Assembly (NCBI GenBank): GCA_003427395.1 | Contig: BFEA01000378.1 | Location: 157,282-184,662 of the forward strand | Source: Chara braunii | Lineage: Eukaryota > Streptophyta > Charophyceae > Charales > Characeae | Length of the DNA: 27,381 bases | Reading direction: 5' to 3' | In this document: piece by piece, positions 8,234 through 17,579 of the stretch | Layout: each line of letters opens with the position of its first letter | How positions within the stretch are numbered: position 1 is the first letter of the stretch | Made by a program: the position numbers and the translations under genes | Notes under the pieces: generated by a model | The model's input: only the letters and a program-made list of their open reading frames with translations | What the model was told of the DNA's origin: nothing | The model's database searches: none

Positions 8234-9843
8234 ATGGCGACTGAGGAAGGGATCGATGACCAGCAGAGCGGAGGGAATCAGGGCACAAATGGGGATGGGG
8301 AACGAAACGAGGGATCAGCCAGGGATCGAGAGTCAGCCAAACTGCAAGGAACCCGAGAAGACGGAAAGGACGCCTCAATTGGAGAAAGCTCGGGGAAAGC
8401 TGGGGGTAGCAAAAGGGGATCTGAGGAAAATAGGGAAGGGGGAAACGATATGAGAACAAGCCCTCGGAACTCGGCAGGAGCCAACCCTAAAAAGAAAAAA
8501 GTCTCGGATGCCAGTCGTAAATTGGCAGAGATAGAAAAGCAGACTGCAAAATTTAAGGCAAGGCTTATCGAGCAGATGATGGCCGAGGATGAGGACCCCC
8601 AGGGCGCAGGGTCACGTAAGGGACGCATGACCGGTCAGGACGAGGCCAGGTATGAGGAGAAGGATAATAGCCACAAAGGAACGCCTAGCAAGAAGGGGAA
8701 GGACAAGAACGACCCCCCGGCGGAGGGGACGGAAAACGCTATGACCCCGCCTGCCATCGACAGCGGCACTAGCTGACTGCCCGCCACGCCGAAAGTAACA
8801 GGGGCGTGCGACGGACTCTGGAGCCTTAGGGAAAGGGTGCTAGGATGGTTTGACCCAGAAGGATCGTCGAAAACCTGGGAGAAGCAGAGGGAAAGCAACG
8901 AAGGGGAAGGGACTAGTGCTGCTGAAGAAGCGGGTAGCTCCGAAGGTGGTCTCAAGAGGATAGTCGCCACCCTCACCGGGGCATTAAACAAGAGCCAGGG
9001 GTATCTCGCAGATGCAAAGAAGAAACTCACGTTTGATGGAGCAAACATTACGGAGTTTCTGATAGACTATGAGGACGAAAGAGGAAAAGATGGAGCACCT
9101 AGGGCAGCACGTGTCGCTAAGCTTTCGAAGGGACATTATGACCATCGTCGCATCCAGTGGATCCTGGAAAGAAACCAGGAACGAGATGATGAGGAAATAC
9201 CTGAAGGCAGAGAAAATGGCAACAGAGGCCGAATAAGCAGCAGTACAGAGGAAAAACTATGCGACTTACAACGATTTCCTAAGGGCATTTACGTTAGTTG
9301 CCCTGCGAATTCCCGGGGTAACCGACCGCATAATGAGTAAATACTTCCTCGGGCAGTTTTCCGAGTTTGATAAGGATAAGATTCTGTCAGCATACCAGCA
9401 GACCACCAAGTTCGAGTACACGAGGGATGTGGATTTCAATACGGTAACAGATCTCCTCAGGTAACTGAGACCCTGGCCCTGCTTAAGGAAGGGGAGGTTA
9501 TAGACTTGATCGGGAAAACGGTGGATAAGGTCAAAAAGGGAATAGAGAGCATGCATGAAAGGGTGCACAGGGTTGACAATAAGATAGAAAGAATGGAAAG
9601 CGCGCTATTAGTGATGCAGGCGCAAGTATCCCGACCCGTCCTCCCGCCCCAAGAAGCACTGGTTCCGGCAGCTGTAGCAAACCGTGGATTTGGCAGGAGG
9701 GACCCGACCAACGAACAATGCAAGTATTGCACCATGATCGGGCATTTCGTACGGGCCTGTCCCAGACTCAACCACGATATCGAGCGGCAGAGGTGGAGCA
9801 GGTCCCTCAATTGGAACTCGCCAGGAGGGATGCGTCAGCTGTA
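8234..9843 (+). pseudogene. gag: gag polyprotein, broken
   Basis: The frame from ATG 8234 runs to 9340 with one stop at 8774-8776. The first part is low-complexity and charged, with a nuclear-localisation-like PKKKKV (residues 85-90) followed by a coiled-coil-like segment (KLAEIEKQTAKF). A capsid-like start, KLTFDGANITEFLIDYE, lies at about 9023-9073. The capsid then continues in another frame from 9090, past a stop at 9234, through FLRAFTLVALRIPGV to 9461. It returns to the first frame and ends in a CX2CX4HX4C zinc knuckle (9719-9760) and a stop near 9843. Gag packages the element RNA. In this copy at least two frame changes and two stops prevent a complete product. Confidence 0.75.
9719..9760 (+). 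other. Gag zinc knuckle CX2CX4HX4C
   Basis: This segment encodes CKYCTMIGHFVRAC, the retroviral-type nucleocapsid zinc knuckle with all four ligands present. Confidence 0.9.
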
Positions 9844-10047
9844 GCCGAGATTGTCTGCGACCAGCCAAGGGGACGAAGACCACAGGCCAATTTTATCCTA
9901 GAAGGCAATGGGCAGAATAGGGTAAATATCACTACCCGACGGGCTGGCGCGGAAAAGAAGCTCATCTGAGACACAGTAATGGAAGAAGCCGCGGGGGCTA
10001 GTGCAGATCAGGAGGAAGCTGAAGCCGGGGAACAAGAGAAGGTTTAA

Positions 10048-11328
10048 GGAGAAACGAGGGAAGAGGAAACGGTAGACAAAGCGACGGCGGCAAAAAAGAA
10101 GTTCAGATACCAGATTCCGATTCTGACGCTGCCCGAATTAGATGACGCATTGAGCAAACTCCTGGGCACCATGGTGTCAGTATCCTTCCAGACCATGCTG
10201 CAGGCAAGCCCGAGACTGCTCAAGGGCGTCAAGCAACTATTGACGCGTAGACGTGTAGAAATAGAGGAGGCTCCGGAACCACAGGAACAAGGATCCGAGG
10301 AGGCAGAGGCGCCACAAGGAGTCTCTAATATCCAAAGCATTCCAGGGGGCCTGGAAGACTTGGAAAAAGCCTTTGCCGATATTCGTCTGAGTCTGCCGGA
10401 TCGAGAAGGTGGCGACGTAATGAGAGCACCGCCCGGTACTAAACTTAGTTTCCACACACTGCCCGTAGGAAAACTTAAAGTCCAGGTCGGAACTCACCAC
10501 ACCGATGCACTAGTGGATGGCGGCGCGGAAATTACCCTCATACGACGGGATTTCGCAACAATCACGGGGTGCTCAGTAAACGAGGAGGCAGCAGGCAACA
10601 TTCGGGGAGCGGGGGGAGATATTCCCTTCACTGGATATGTCACAAAATGCGCGATCAAGGCAGGAATTCGGGAATCCATCTGGTCTTTCCAACGGATGAC
10701 CGTCATGGAAGAAATGGACCATGACATAATCCTCGGGAGACCATGGTGCGCCAATGTAGAAATGATTGGCATGCACCCGCATGATGGCACATATATGGTA
10801 GACATAGAGGATCCAGTGACTGGTCGCGGAGAACTTCTCCGACTCCTCGGAACTGGAGGGGACCCTCCAAAGGGTAAGTTGGCAACCTGGTCACCGACGT
10901 TTGAAGAAAGCGCATGGAAAGGTGCATTCGCACGGATGCAAGGCATGAGGGAAAGGGTAGAAATTATGATTGAGGAAGTGTTTAGTAAAAAGGAATGGAT
11001 AAAAATGGGTCTGCCTCTAAAGAAAAAGCGACAGGAGGACGAGGCCCTGGAAGTTATGGTGGCAGAAAAAGAGTCGGAAGTCGAACTTGGGGCCAGCCTG
11101 CCCAAGCCAAAGGAAGGCCGGAACGAAACGTCGGAGGTTGTGCTTGAAATCCCAGATTTGTTACAACTCGTTAAGGCCATCAGGTATCACAAAGTGGGGG
11201 TGGACCCCGCAGCACTTGCTAGATTTGAGGATGGGGTCCGAAAGGGCTACTGTCTGAATGGGAAGCTAGTCAGCATCCAGGCCCGCGTCTTGGAGGTAGC
11301 AAGGCCGATCCCGACCGTTCATTTTTAG
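10048..11328 (+). CDS. pro: Retropepsin-type aspartic protease region
   Basis: The frame is open from after the TAA at 10045 to TAG 11326-11328. The start is not an ATG; it would be the continuation of gag-pol. The protease core is seen at LPVGKLKVQVG, then ALVDGGAEITLI (catalytic Asp codon 10516-10518), and later DHDIILGRPW. Known retropepsins read D-T/S-G at the active site; this one reads D-G-G. A charged linker follows (EKESEVEL ...) up to the RT. The same frame is open upstream as 9718-9969 and 9979-10044, separated by stops at 9967 and 10045. The enzyme would cut the gag-pol polyprotein. Confidence 0.75.
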   Translation, partial: GETREEETVDKATAAKKKFRYQIPILTLPELDDALSKLLGTMVSVSFQTMLQASPRLLKGVKQLLTRRRVEIEEAPEPQEQGSEEAEAPQGVSNIQSIPGGLEDLEKAFADIRLSLPDREGGDVMRAPPGTKLSFHTLPVGKLKVQVGTHHTDALVDGGAEITLIRRDFATITGCSVNEEAAGNIRGAGGDIPFTGYVTKCAIKAGIRESIWSFQRMTVMEEMDHDIILGRPWCANVEMIGMHPHDGTYMVDIEDPVTGRGELLRLLGTGGDPPKGKLATWSPTFEESAWKGAFARMQGMRERVEIMIEEVFSKKEWIKMGLPLKKKRQEDEALEVMVAEKESEVELGASLPKPKEGRNETSEVVLEIPDLLQLVKAIRYHKVGVDPAALARFEDGVRKGYCLNGKLVSIQARVLEVARPIPTVHF

Positions 11329-11350
11329 GAGAACGATCCCAGAGGGTAGT

Positions 11351-12806
11351 GTGCGAAAATACAAACCCGTAGGGAAGAAGGCCAAACCGGTCTCGATTCT
11401 AGTAGAAACATCAAGGGAAGAGGCCATGGAAAAGGAAGAAGAGATCTTACGGGTTGTAAGGGAGAGACGCGCAACGGAAGGTCATCGCATACCAGATGAC
11501 GTAGCAGATACCATGAAAATAGGAGTGGAAGGGTTCCTAACACCGGAAGAAACTCAGTTGATAAGAAAGGCATGTTAGGAGTTTCATTTGGCTTTCGCCT
11601 TCAACGATCATCAGAAAGGGCGATTGGACGCAAAGCTAGTTCCCCCTGTCAGGATCCACACCGTACGACACGAGTTATGGAATGATAAAGGGCCCGCCTA
11701 TGAGTTTGGGATAGCAGCGGAGGTTACCGAACTGCTTAGAGCCAAGATAGATTCTTTCGTGGCTAAACCCACCGCATCCCCCTACGCGAACAAGTGGTTC
11801 GTGTTCAGGAAGCCCAATAAGACGCTCAGATGGATCCAGGACCTGCAGAAGCTCAATGCGGTAACAATGAGGGACGCAAGCTCGCTTCCACAGACCGACC
11901 TGTTAGCAGAATCTCATGCGGGGAGCATTTACTCGCTGGTAGACTTGTACTCATGATATGATCAGTTGCCACTCGATGTGAGGGATAGACTGTACACCGC
12001 AATGCACACCCCCATAGGACAGTTGCAGATGCAAGTGACCCCTATGGGTTTCACAAATGCGGTAGCAGAGGCGTAGAGGAGGATGCTCGCCGTCGCAGGG
12101 GATATGTTTCCAGAGAAGTGTGAACCGTATATAGATGATAATCCCGTAAAAGGCGCAAGGTACAAGGACGAGACGGAGGTCGAGCCGGGTATGCGAAAAT
12201 TTGTCTGGGATCACCTACAGGATATCAAGGATCTCCTACATCGGTTCTTGCTCTATAATATTACCGCAAGTGGACCAAAGAGCATCCTGGCCGTCCCGGA
12301 GGTATCTATACTGGGATTTCGTTGTGGGGCCTATGGAAGGAGACCCGACCCAGCAAAGACAGATAAGATCTCTCAGTGGCCGACACCCCTGCGTACCACG
12401 ACGGAAGTACGAGCCTTCCTAGGGGTGGTTGGATTCTGGAGGATCTTCATCAAAGGTTTCGCAAAGATAGCAGAACCTATCCGCGCGATGATTAGGGAAG
12501 GTGGCACTATGGATTGGACCGAGGATAGGGAAGAGGCAGCCCAGACCCTGAAAGACATCCTGTCGTCCGATCAGGTTATCTTAGCAGCACCCTGCTTCAA
12601 TGACGAAGTAGGACGGCCCTTCATCCTAGAGACAGATGGCGGCCCAATGGCAGTAGGAGGCGTATTGATACAGAAAAAGCGAGGAGGGCAAGGAAAGACC
12701 GATCAGATTTGAGAGCAGGACCTTGAATTCGGCAGAACGGCGGTACTCGCAGTTTAAGAAGGAGGTCTTAGCAATCTTGCATTGCCTTAAGACCTTTTAG
12801 GCATAC
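11351..12806 (+). pseudogene. pol: Reverse transcriptase / RNase H, broken
   Basis: One frame encodes the RT in order: an N-terminal linker, then a fingers region (ANKWFVFRKPNKTLRW), SLVDLYS (first catalytic Asp), TPMGFTNAVAEA, and YIDD (12128-12139, the catalytic pair, intact). The connection domain follows (EVRAFLGVVGFWRIFIKGFA) and then the RNase H start FILETDGG. Stops at 11576, 11954 and 12074 interrupt it. The frame changes near 12700, after which RTLNSAERRYSQFKKE (RNase H) reads in the next frame, with TAG at 12798. The stop at 11954 replaces the residue before YDQ, usually Gly. The enzyme would copy element RNA into DNA. Confidence 0.85.
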
Positions 12807-14123
12807 TTGTTTGGGAGGCGATTTATCTTAAGGATCGATCCTACGAACGTTGCGGGGGCACTAAAGAATTACAAACCTATAGACCCGACCGTTGGCAGAT
12901 GGATAGGTTTCATATGGCAATTCGACTATAAGGTCGAGCGGATCGCGGGGCTTCGAAACAGGGCGGATGGGCTGAGTAGGGTATGCATCACGCCGGAGGG
13001 AATAGAGGACGCGAAACCAATTGACGCCTTCCTAGATTACGAAGGAGTGGTCCTTGTTGTGGATAACGAAATGGCCGACTCAACGCTTACAACAGGCCAG
13101 CCGCTGATTCAGACCTTGGAAAAGGGCACGCGTGCAGTAGTGGCAGAACTCAGGGAAGTACCAGTCACCACGGTCATGCGCAAAGAGGAAAAGGACTCGT
13201 GGGGAGCAGAAGTAGGGGCCAAAGAGAAACTGATGGCAATGGCCGTGGAAGGGGGACGGGACGCCGTGATGACGTTGGCCGAAACCTGGGCGCAGAAGGA
13301 GTGCCAGTACCTAGTCAACCAGACCCGGGAAGGGCAAGATACGGAACGAAAGGAACAAGAGTTCTTCCTCATACAGATGTATGAGGGCGTCTTTAGAGAA
13401 ATCGGTCTGCTGCTTGTAGGGAACAAACAGTCCACGGAAGTCAGCTCCAAGGCAAGGGTGGAAGCTGAGAAGTACGTCTTAAGAAATGGTCACCTGTTTA
13501 AGAAAGAGGAAGGGATGATGTCGAGGCGTGTCGTTTGTGGGAGGTCTAGGCAGCTGGATGTAATTCAAGCAATGCATGATGGGCTAGCTGGAGGTCACCG
13601 GTCGTCAAAAGGGACACTTGCAAAGATCGTGCCCCTGTATTTCTGGCCAGGAATGGTAGGCATGGTCGCAACGTATTGTCAGACGTGTCTGATATGTCAA
13701 GAGAGGAGCTGCGTACGGGTTTTCGAGCCCCTTGGACCCACTCGGGTACTGGGTCCAGGGCACCTTGTTCACCTCGATCTCGCAGTCATGCCCGTATCGA
13801 CGGATGGGTATAGGTGCATTCTGGATGCAAGGGATAACCTCAGTGGTTACCTAGAGGCCGTAGTTGTCAAAAGGAAGACAGGGAAAGCAGTGGCCGATTG
13901 GGTGGAAGATTTCTACCTAAGACACTCCTTCGTGCGCAGGTTTATAGCAGACAACGGGACAAAATTCGTTAATCAGGAGGTGTTGAACAGGCTTAAGACA
14001 CTGTGCGTACCAATCAAGATCACTGAGCCCTACCACCATGAGGCAAATGCACCAGTAGAAAGGGGGCACCGAACCTTGAAAAACACAATCGCTAAGCTTG
14101 CAGCAGACAACTTGGGGAACTGA
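12801..14123 (+). CDS. pol: RNase H end and integrase catalytic core
   Basis: This open frame of about 440 codons has no ATG start, as expected for part of pol. It begins with the RNase H end (RIDPTNVAGALK, RNRADGLSR). After a linker of about 140 residues it has the integrase HHCC zinc domain (HDGLAGGH; CQTCLIC) and the core. Catalytic residues lie at HLDLAV (Asp codon 13776), ADNGTKF (Asp 13950) and VERGHRT (Glu 14058). There are exactly 35 residues between the last two, the classical D,D(35)E signature. The TGA at 14121 falls in NWPRYL, where Trp TGG is expected, so the frame continues into the next entry. It would insert element DNA into the host genome. Confidence 0.85.
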   Translation, partial: AYLFGRRFILRIDPTNVAGALKNYKPIDPTVGRWIGFIWQFDYKVERIAGLRNRADGLSRVCITPEGIEDAKPIDAFLDYEGVVLVVDNEMADSTLTTGQPLIQTLEKGTRAVVAELREVPVTTVMRKEEKDSWGAEVGAKEKLMAMAVEGGRDAVMTLAETWAQKECQYLVNQTREGQDTERKEQEFFLIQMYEGVFREIGLLLVGNKQSTEVSSKARVEAEKYVLRNGHLFKKEEGMMSRRVVCGRSRQLDVIQAMHDGLAGGHRSSKGTLAKIVPLYFWPGMVGMVATYCQTCLICQERSCVRVFEPLGPTRVLGPGHLVHLDLAVMPVSTDGYRCILDARDNLSGYLEAVVVKRKTGKAVADWVEDFYLRHSFVRRFIADNGTKFVNQEVLNRLKTLCVPIKITEPYHHEANAPVERGHRTLKNTIAKLAADNLGN

Positions 14124-14159
14124 CCACGGTACCTTAAGCAGGCAGTCTTCTCTGAGAAC

Positions 14160-14684
14160 ATGACGCCAAAGAGAACGATGGGATGCATTACAGCGCAGCT
14201 ATGGTATGGAAGGGAGATTGACTTCCCAGTGGAGGCCCCCGTCCCTACCTGGAACAAGTTAGATGATAATCCGGACTTGACCACGGAGGAGTTAATCACT
14301 GCACGTTGCCAGCAGGTCGTCGGGAATGAGGAGGCATTGGAGGAAGTAGTTAACCGTGTAACGGATAGCCGAATGAAGGATAAAGCAAGGTGGGATCAGG
14401 TCAAGAACATTCGGAAAGACCCACTCCAGGTGGGAGAAAAAGTGCTAGTTAGAAACTCGGCCCTCGAAAGCACATGGTCTGGGCAGCTGGGAAAGAGATT
14501 GAAAGGGCCTTACAGGATCGCTAAGCGGGTGGGACTGAACACATTTGAACTTGAGGATCTCGATGGTACTAGCATAAGAGGGTCATTTTCGGGACAGAGA
14601 CTGGTCAGATTTTTGAGCAGGGATCCGGTGGAACAGTGGCTACAAGAGGCCCAGGACAGGGAAACTGGGGAATTGACAGCCTGA
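14160..14684 (+). CDS. pol: Integrase C-terminal region
   Basis: This is in the same frame as the integrase core and separated from it by the single TGA at 14121. It encodes the usual tail: WYGREIDFPVE, a helical segment, then VGEKVLVRNSALES and LGKRLKGPYRIAKRVGLNTF, the small SH3-like DNA-binding fold found after the catalytic core in Ty3/gypsy elements (GPF/Y-like: GPY). It ends at TGA 14684 without a chromodomain that I can recognise, unlike the minus-strand element. Confidence 0.8.
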   Translation: MTPKRTMGCITAQLWYGREIDFPVEAPVPTWNKLDDNPDLTTEELITARCQQVVGNEEALEEVVNRVTDSRMKDKARWDQVKNIRKDPLQVGEKVLVRNSALESTWSGQLGKRLKGPYRIAKRVGLNTFELEDLDGTSIRGSFSGQRLVRFLSRDPVEQWLQEAQDRETGELTA

Positions 14685-15162
14685 AAGGCAGGCAGCTGGC
14701 TATAAGTTATGGACCGCCTCCCTGTGGAAGTGATCATGACCACAGGGATTGTTCGTTTGTGTGTCTTGACTTTTGTGGAACGTGGGGAGACTGCCTGGGC
14801 TGACTGTGACCGGACCGGGGAGCACGGGACAGTGTATTATAGTTTTTGTGGGGTAACGCTGGGGACTGTCTACACGAGGTATTTATGTGCTGGGACATTG
14901 TACCATAGTTTTTGTGGGGTGATGCTGTGGACTGCCTAAATGGGGCGCCTATGTGTTGGGACAATGTGTCAAGGGTTCTAAGGGATAATGGGGCTACCAA
15001 CTATATGGGGGCAAGCAAGAGTTCTAGGGAAGCCTCCAAAGCCGCAAATGGGAGTGGAAGGGAATGCGTGTGTATGAGGGGTACCACGACTGTTATGTAT
15101 GAACAGGGCTAGGCAAGAAGAAGAAAGACAGCAAGAAAACAAAAAAAAAATGGAGTTTGGGA
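14685..15162 (+). other. Spacer between pol and the downstream ORF
   Basis: No gene is supported here. It contains a 66-bp tandem repeat (14826-14957) and, at 15140-15150, an A-rich run just before the downstream ORF. Confidence 0.6.
14826..14957 (+). repeat. 66-bp tandem repeat, two clear copies
   Basis: Copies start at 14826 and 14892 with GGGACAGTGTATTATAG and GGGACATTGTACCATAG, then share AGTTTTTGTGGGGT. A third start (GGGACAATGTGTC) follows at 14958 but decays at once, and a weaker copy may precede from about 14770. Confidence 0.8.
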
Positions 15163-15825
15163 ATGAAAATGACAGCAATGCAATTAACAGGCCAGAAGGG
15201 ACAGTCGTCAAGGCAAGCTGGAGAGTCAAGCTCCAGGAAAAGGAAGTTGTATGTGCGGTTCGATCACAACCTAGTTGTGAACAGGGGAGGCAGAAAGCAA
15301 GGAACCAGGGGACCTTCACCACCAAGGGAGGGGGAGCCAATAGTCCTCCCCTCTGAAAGCGATACCAGCAAGGACGAAGAGAGGAACCCGGGGAAAAGGC
15401 CAAGGTTGGAGGAGGAGGAGTCCATCGAGGTCATAGACCTCAGTAGCGGGGAAGAAGAGGACGAACTGACAACGCCCACAAGGGAAGATCGGGGAAGAGA
15501 GGAGGACCCAGGGGAAGAAAAGGATCCATGGAAAAGAGAATTCGGGCCAACCTTCAGCGATTGGTTCGATCAATGGGCCAGTATTTTGCGTTATCAGTGG
15601 GCAATGAAGGGCCTGGAAAAGTTGAGCAGAGGAGAAGACATATCCCCAACAACCTTCTTTTTAGAAGAAACGCTTCGTCATCTACAGACGATAAAGAGGT
15701 TAATGGAGCAAGAGATGGAGGACCGTGCAAGGAGGGAGGCTCGGCGCCGGGCGCCGGACACCGGGACAGTAAAAGGGGACAGCAGGCATGATGGGAATAG
15801 CTGGGAATCGGGGAAGGGTTGGTAA
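15163..15825 (+). CDS. Intact ORF after pol with NLS-like and SUMO-interacting-like motifs
   Basis: The ORF is 220 codons from ATG 15163 to TAA 15825, the first ATG of this frame. The family is not recognised. The N-terminal half is basic (SSRKRKLYVRF). A KRPRL stretch follows and is nuclear-localisation-like. Then comes VIDLSSGEEEDE (15430-15465), a good match to the known SUMO-interacting motif form V/I-V/I-D-L-S followed by acidic residues. A Trp-rich segment (FGPTFSDWFDQWASILRYQW) and an Arg/Glu-rich helix (RLMEQEMEDRARREARRRA) close the protein. It sits where some retroelements carry a third ORF after pol and is unbroken, unlike pol. It may be an accessory protein acting in the nucleus, or an unrelated host gene. 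Confidence 0.5.
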   Translation: MKMTAMQLTGQKGQSSRQAGESSSRKRKLYVRFDHNLVVNRGGRKQGTRGPSPPREGEPIVLPSESDTSKDEERNPGKRPRLEEEESIEVIDLSSGEEEDELTTPTREDRGREEDPGEEKDPWKREFGPTFSDWFDQWASILRYQWAMKGLEKLSRGEDISPTTFFLEETLRHLQTIKRLMEQEMEDRARREARRRAPDTGTVKGDSRHDGNSWESGKGW

Positions 15826-16650
15826 CCGGGCAGCAAGAACTGCTATCTTTCCTTTTTGTGCGTTTGAACTTCTTTCCGAATGAACTGTGATGAGACAGCT
15901 GCTAAGCTATAAGCGGCCAAGGACTGGGTAACAAATGCTACTTCATATAAGTCGTTGATTCTTCGGGAATGGGCACGAGAGTTTTTTTTGCACTTAGAAT
16001 AGAACTGTGGATGGCTGGGATGGCTAAGGGAAAGTAAGGGGGAAACAGCGGGGATCTAGACGAAGACGAGTCTGTAATGTTGTCTTTGCAGTCGAACTCT
16101 GTTTCCTTATTTTTCCTTGTAAGGACTACAATGAAACTACTTTTTGGATTGAGGGAGCTAGTAGAGGGTGGGTGATCAGGGCTACTTTGTATAAGTACTC
16201 GCTCCGTATGAGAAACATGAGCTTTTTGGGGTAGTAAGAAAGGGATTGGGGTTTGGTTGACTTTGTGGGCAGCGGCATGTGAACTCTTGAACGTTGGAAG
16301 AAACATTCATGACGAAAGTCTTTCCTTTGAGTTATGTATCCATGATTGAATGAGTTGCTCCACGAGTCCTTGTGAGAGGTTAGGGGACCTATAGGTAGAG
16401 AGGCACCCTCTCCCCTAGGAGCCTAATCCAACCTGCCCCAGGCAATCCCTGAGCATTGAGAAGCATATGAGAAGTCAAAAAAGTGGCAGGGAAACATTGA
16501 AATGATGCAACACCCCTTGCAATGGTTGAACGGCCGGGCGGGCTAGTGCTGCTTGGGGCCGCGAGCCTCAACTTTAGTACTAGACGCTAAGTCGGATGTA
16601 TGGATGGATGTAAGAATGACAAAAGACATGAGGAAAAGGAAGAAGCATGC

Positions 16651-16652
<2 letters not shown>
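15826..16652. other. Non-coding stretch with weak internal duplication
   Basis: No gene is supported here. A short similar block occurs twice: near 15935 (GCTACTTCATATAAGT) and near 16188 (GCTACTTTGTATAAGT). Each is followed within about 60 bases by GAG and a T run, suggesting an old duplication of about 240 bases. This would be a natural place for the 3' LTR of the + strand element, but I found no second copy upstream. Confidence 0.4.

Positions 16653-16681
<29 letters not shown>
16653..16681 (+). repeat. Poly-A run, 29 bases
   Basis: Uninterrupted A from 16653 to 16681. It could be the tail of a retroposed sequence, but no body or target-site duplication was identified. Confidence 0.9.
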
Positions 16682-16683
<2 letters not shown>

Positions 16684-16759
16684 AAGACGATGGCCGCCCT
16701 GTAACCCCCGAGACGAGATAGGATCCGTGTCCTCGAGGCCCATCCCCTTGGGCGCTAAC

Positions 16760-16955
16760 ATTGCAATGGACAAGGATGACACTAACCAGGTTGTTCAATT
16801 GAAATGGACAAGGATGACCCTAATCAGGCTGCCCAATTGAAATAGATAAGGATGGTCCTAACCAGGCCGTCCGATTGCAATGAATAAGAATGGCCTAACC
16901 AGGCTGTTCGACTTGGAAATGGAAAGAACAACCCTAACCAGGTTGTTCGGAATGG
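16760..16955. repeat. 38-bp minisatellite, about five copies
   Basis: Units begin near 16760, 16798, 16836, 16874 and 16912 with ATTGNAATGGACAAGGATG and contain CCTAACCAGG followed by TGTTCGA-like bases. Copies are diverged but evenly spaced. Confidence 0.85.
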
Positions 16956-17004
16956 CCCCTGACAAGGGTCATTCCTTGGAATTGGCACTGGGGTCCCCCT
17001 TGCA

Positions 17005-17160
17005 TGGCTGCTTGTGATGCATGGAATTGGAAGAGCTGAGCTTTGGAAGAGAGATTGGAAGAACTCGACTTTGGAGAGGATATCGGAACTCAGCCTTGGA
17101 AGGGATATTGGATTGAGAATTGGAATTGGATTGAGAATTGGAAATTGCATTGCATAAACA
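17005..17160. repeat. Degenerate GGAATTGGA / TTGGAAGAG repeats
   Basis: Irregular short repeats of TTGGAAGAG, ACTTTGGA and GAGAATTGGAATTGGATT. No gene is supported. Confidence 0.6.
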
Positions 17161-17507
17161 GGGGACCCTTGGCAACTTGAAATGGACTTGGAAAACCCCT
17201 CGAAATGGAACTTATCTTTTCTTCTAGTCTTTGGCCTCAGCAAGAGGGGGATACCGGTGCATGCATCGCGACCCCAAGACCTCTATCCCTTTGAGGGAAA
17301 AAGTCTCAGTGCAACCTGTTCCTCTCCGAGAGGATGAGGGTTAAAGGGCTAAGGCACCTACCACCTGGAAGAGTCGTAAAAATTTCGGAATTCCGGATTT
17401 TATGGAATCATGAAATTTGTGGAATCTCAGATTTCACGGAATTGCGAAACTTCCGAAGAATTGTTTTTGCAAGAAGTTGCCGAAGTCCTACTTTATTAAC
17501 CAATTCA

Positions 17508-17527
17508 ACAATCAATCAATCAATCAA
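17508..17527. repeat. (AATC)n microsatellite
   Basis: About four and a half AATC units just left of the primer-binding site. Confidence 0.85.
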
Positions 17528-17567
17528 GATGGCCCTTGATTGGGAAGATCCTCTGATTGAGAGATCT

Positions 17568-17579
17568 GCTCTGATACCA
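17568..17579 (-). other. LTR-retrotransposon primer-binding site (initiator Met tRNA type)
   Basis: The minus strand reads TGGTATCAGAGC, complementary to the 3' end of plant initiator methionine tRNA, the commonest primer in plant LTR retrotransposons. It is preceded on the minus strand by TGTGACAGTT, which fits an LTR end in CA plus three bases. Confidence 0.75.

Larger units (their letters stand above)
8234..14684 (+). mobile_element. Degenerate Ty3/gypsy-type retrotransposon, coding part (gag-pro-RT-RH-IN)
   Basis: The order gag zinc knuckle, aspartic protease, reverse transcriptase, RNase H, integrase is that of Ty3/gypsy (Metaviridae); Ty1/copia has integrase before RT. The frame is broken by stops near 8774, 9234, 9967, 10045, 11576, 11954, 12074, 12798 and 14121, and by frame changes near 9080, 9460, 9830, 11330 and 12700. 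No primer-binding site or LTR pair was found, so the true limits may reach upstream to include the array and downstream to include the 15163 ORF. Confidence 0.85.

Noticed and set aside
16653-16681. Poly-A run as the tail of a SINE or processed gene copy
   Set aside because: No body with promoter boxes or coding sequence to its left and no flanking target-site duplication was found.
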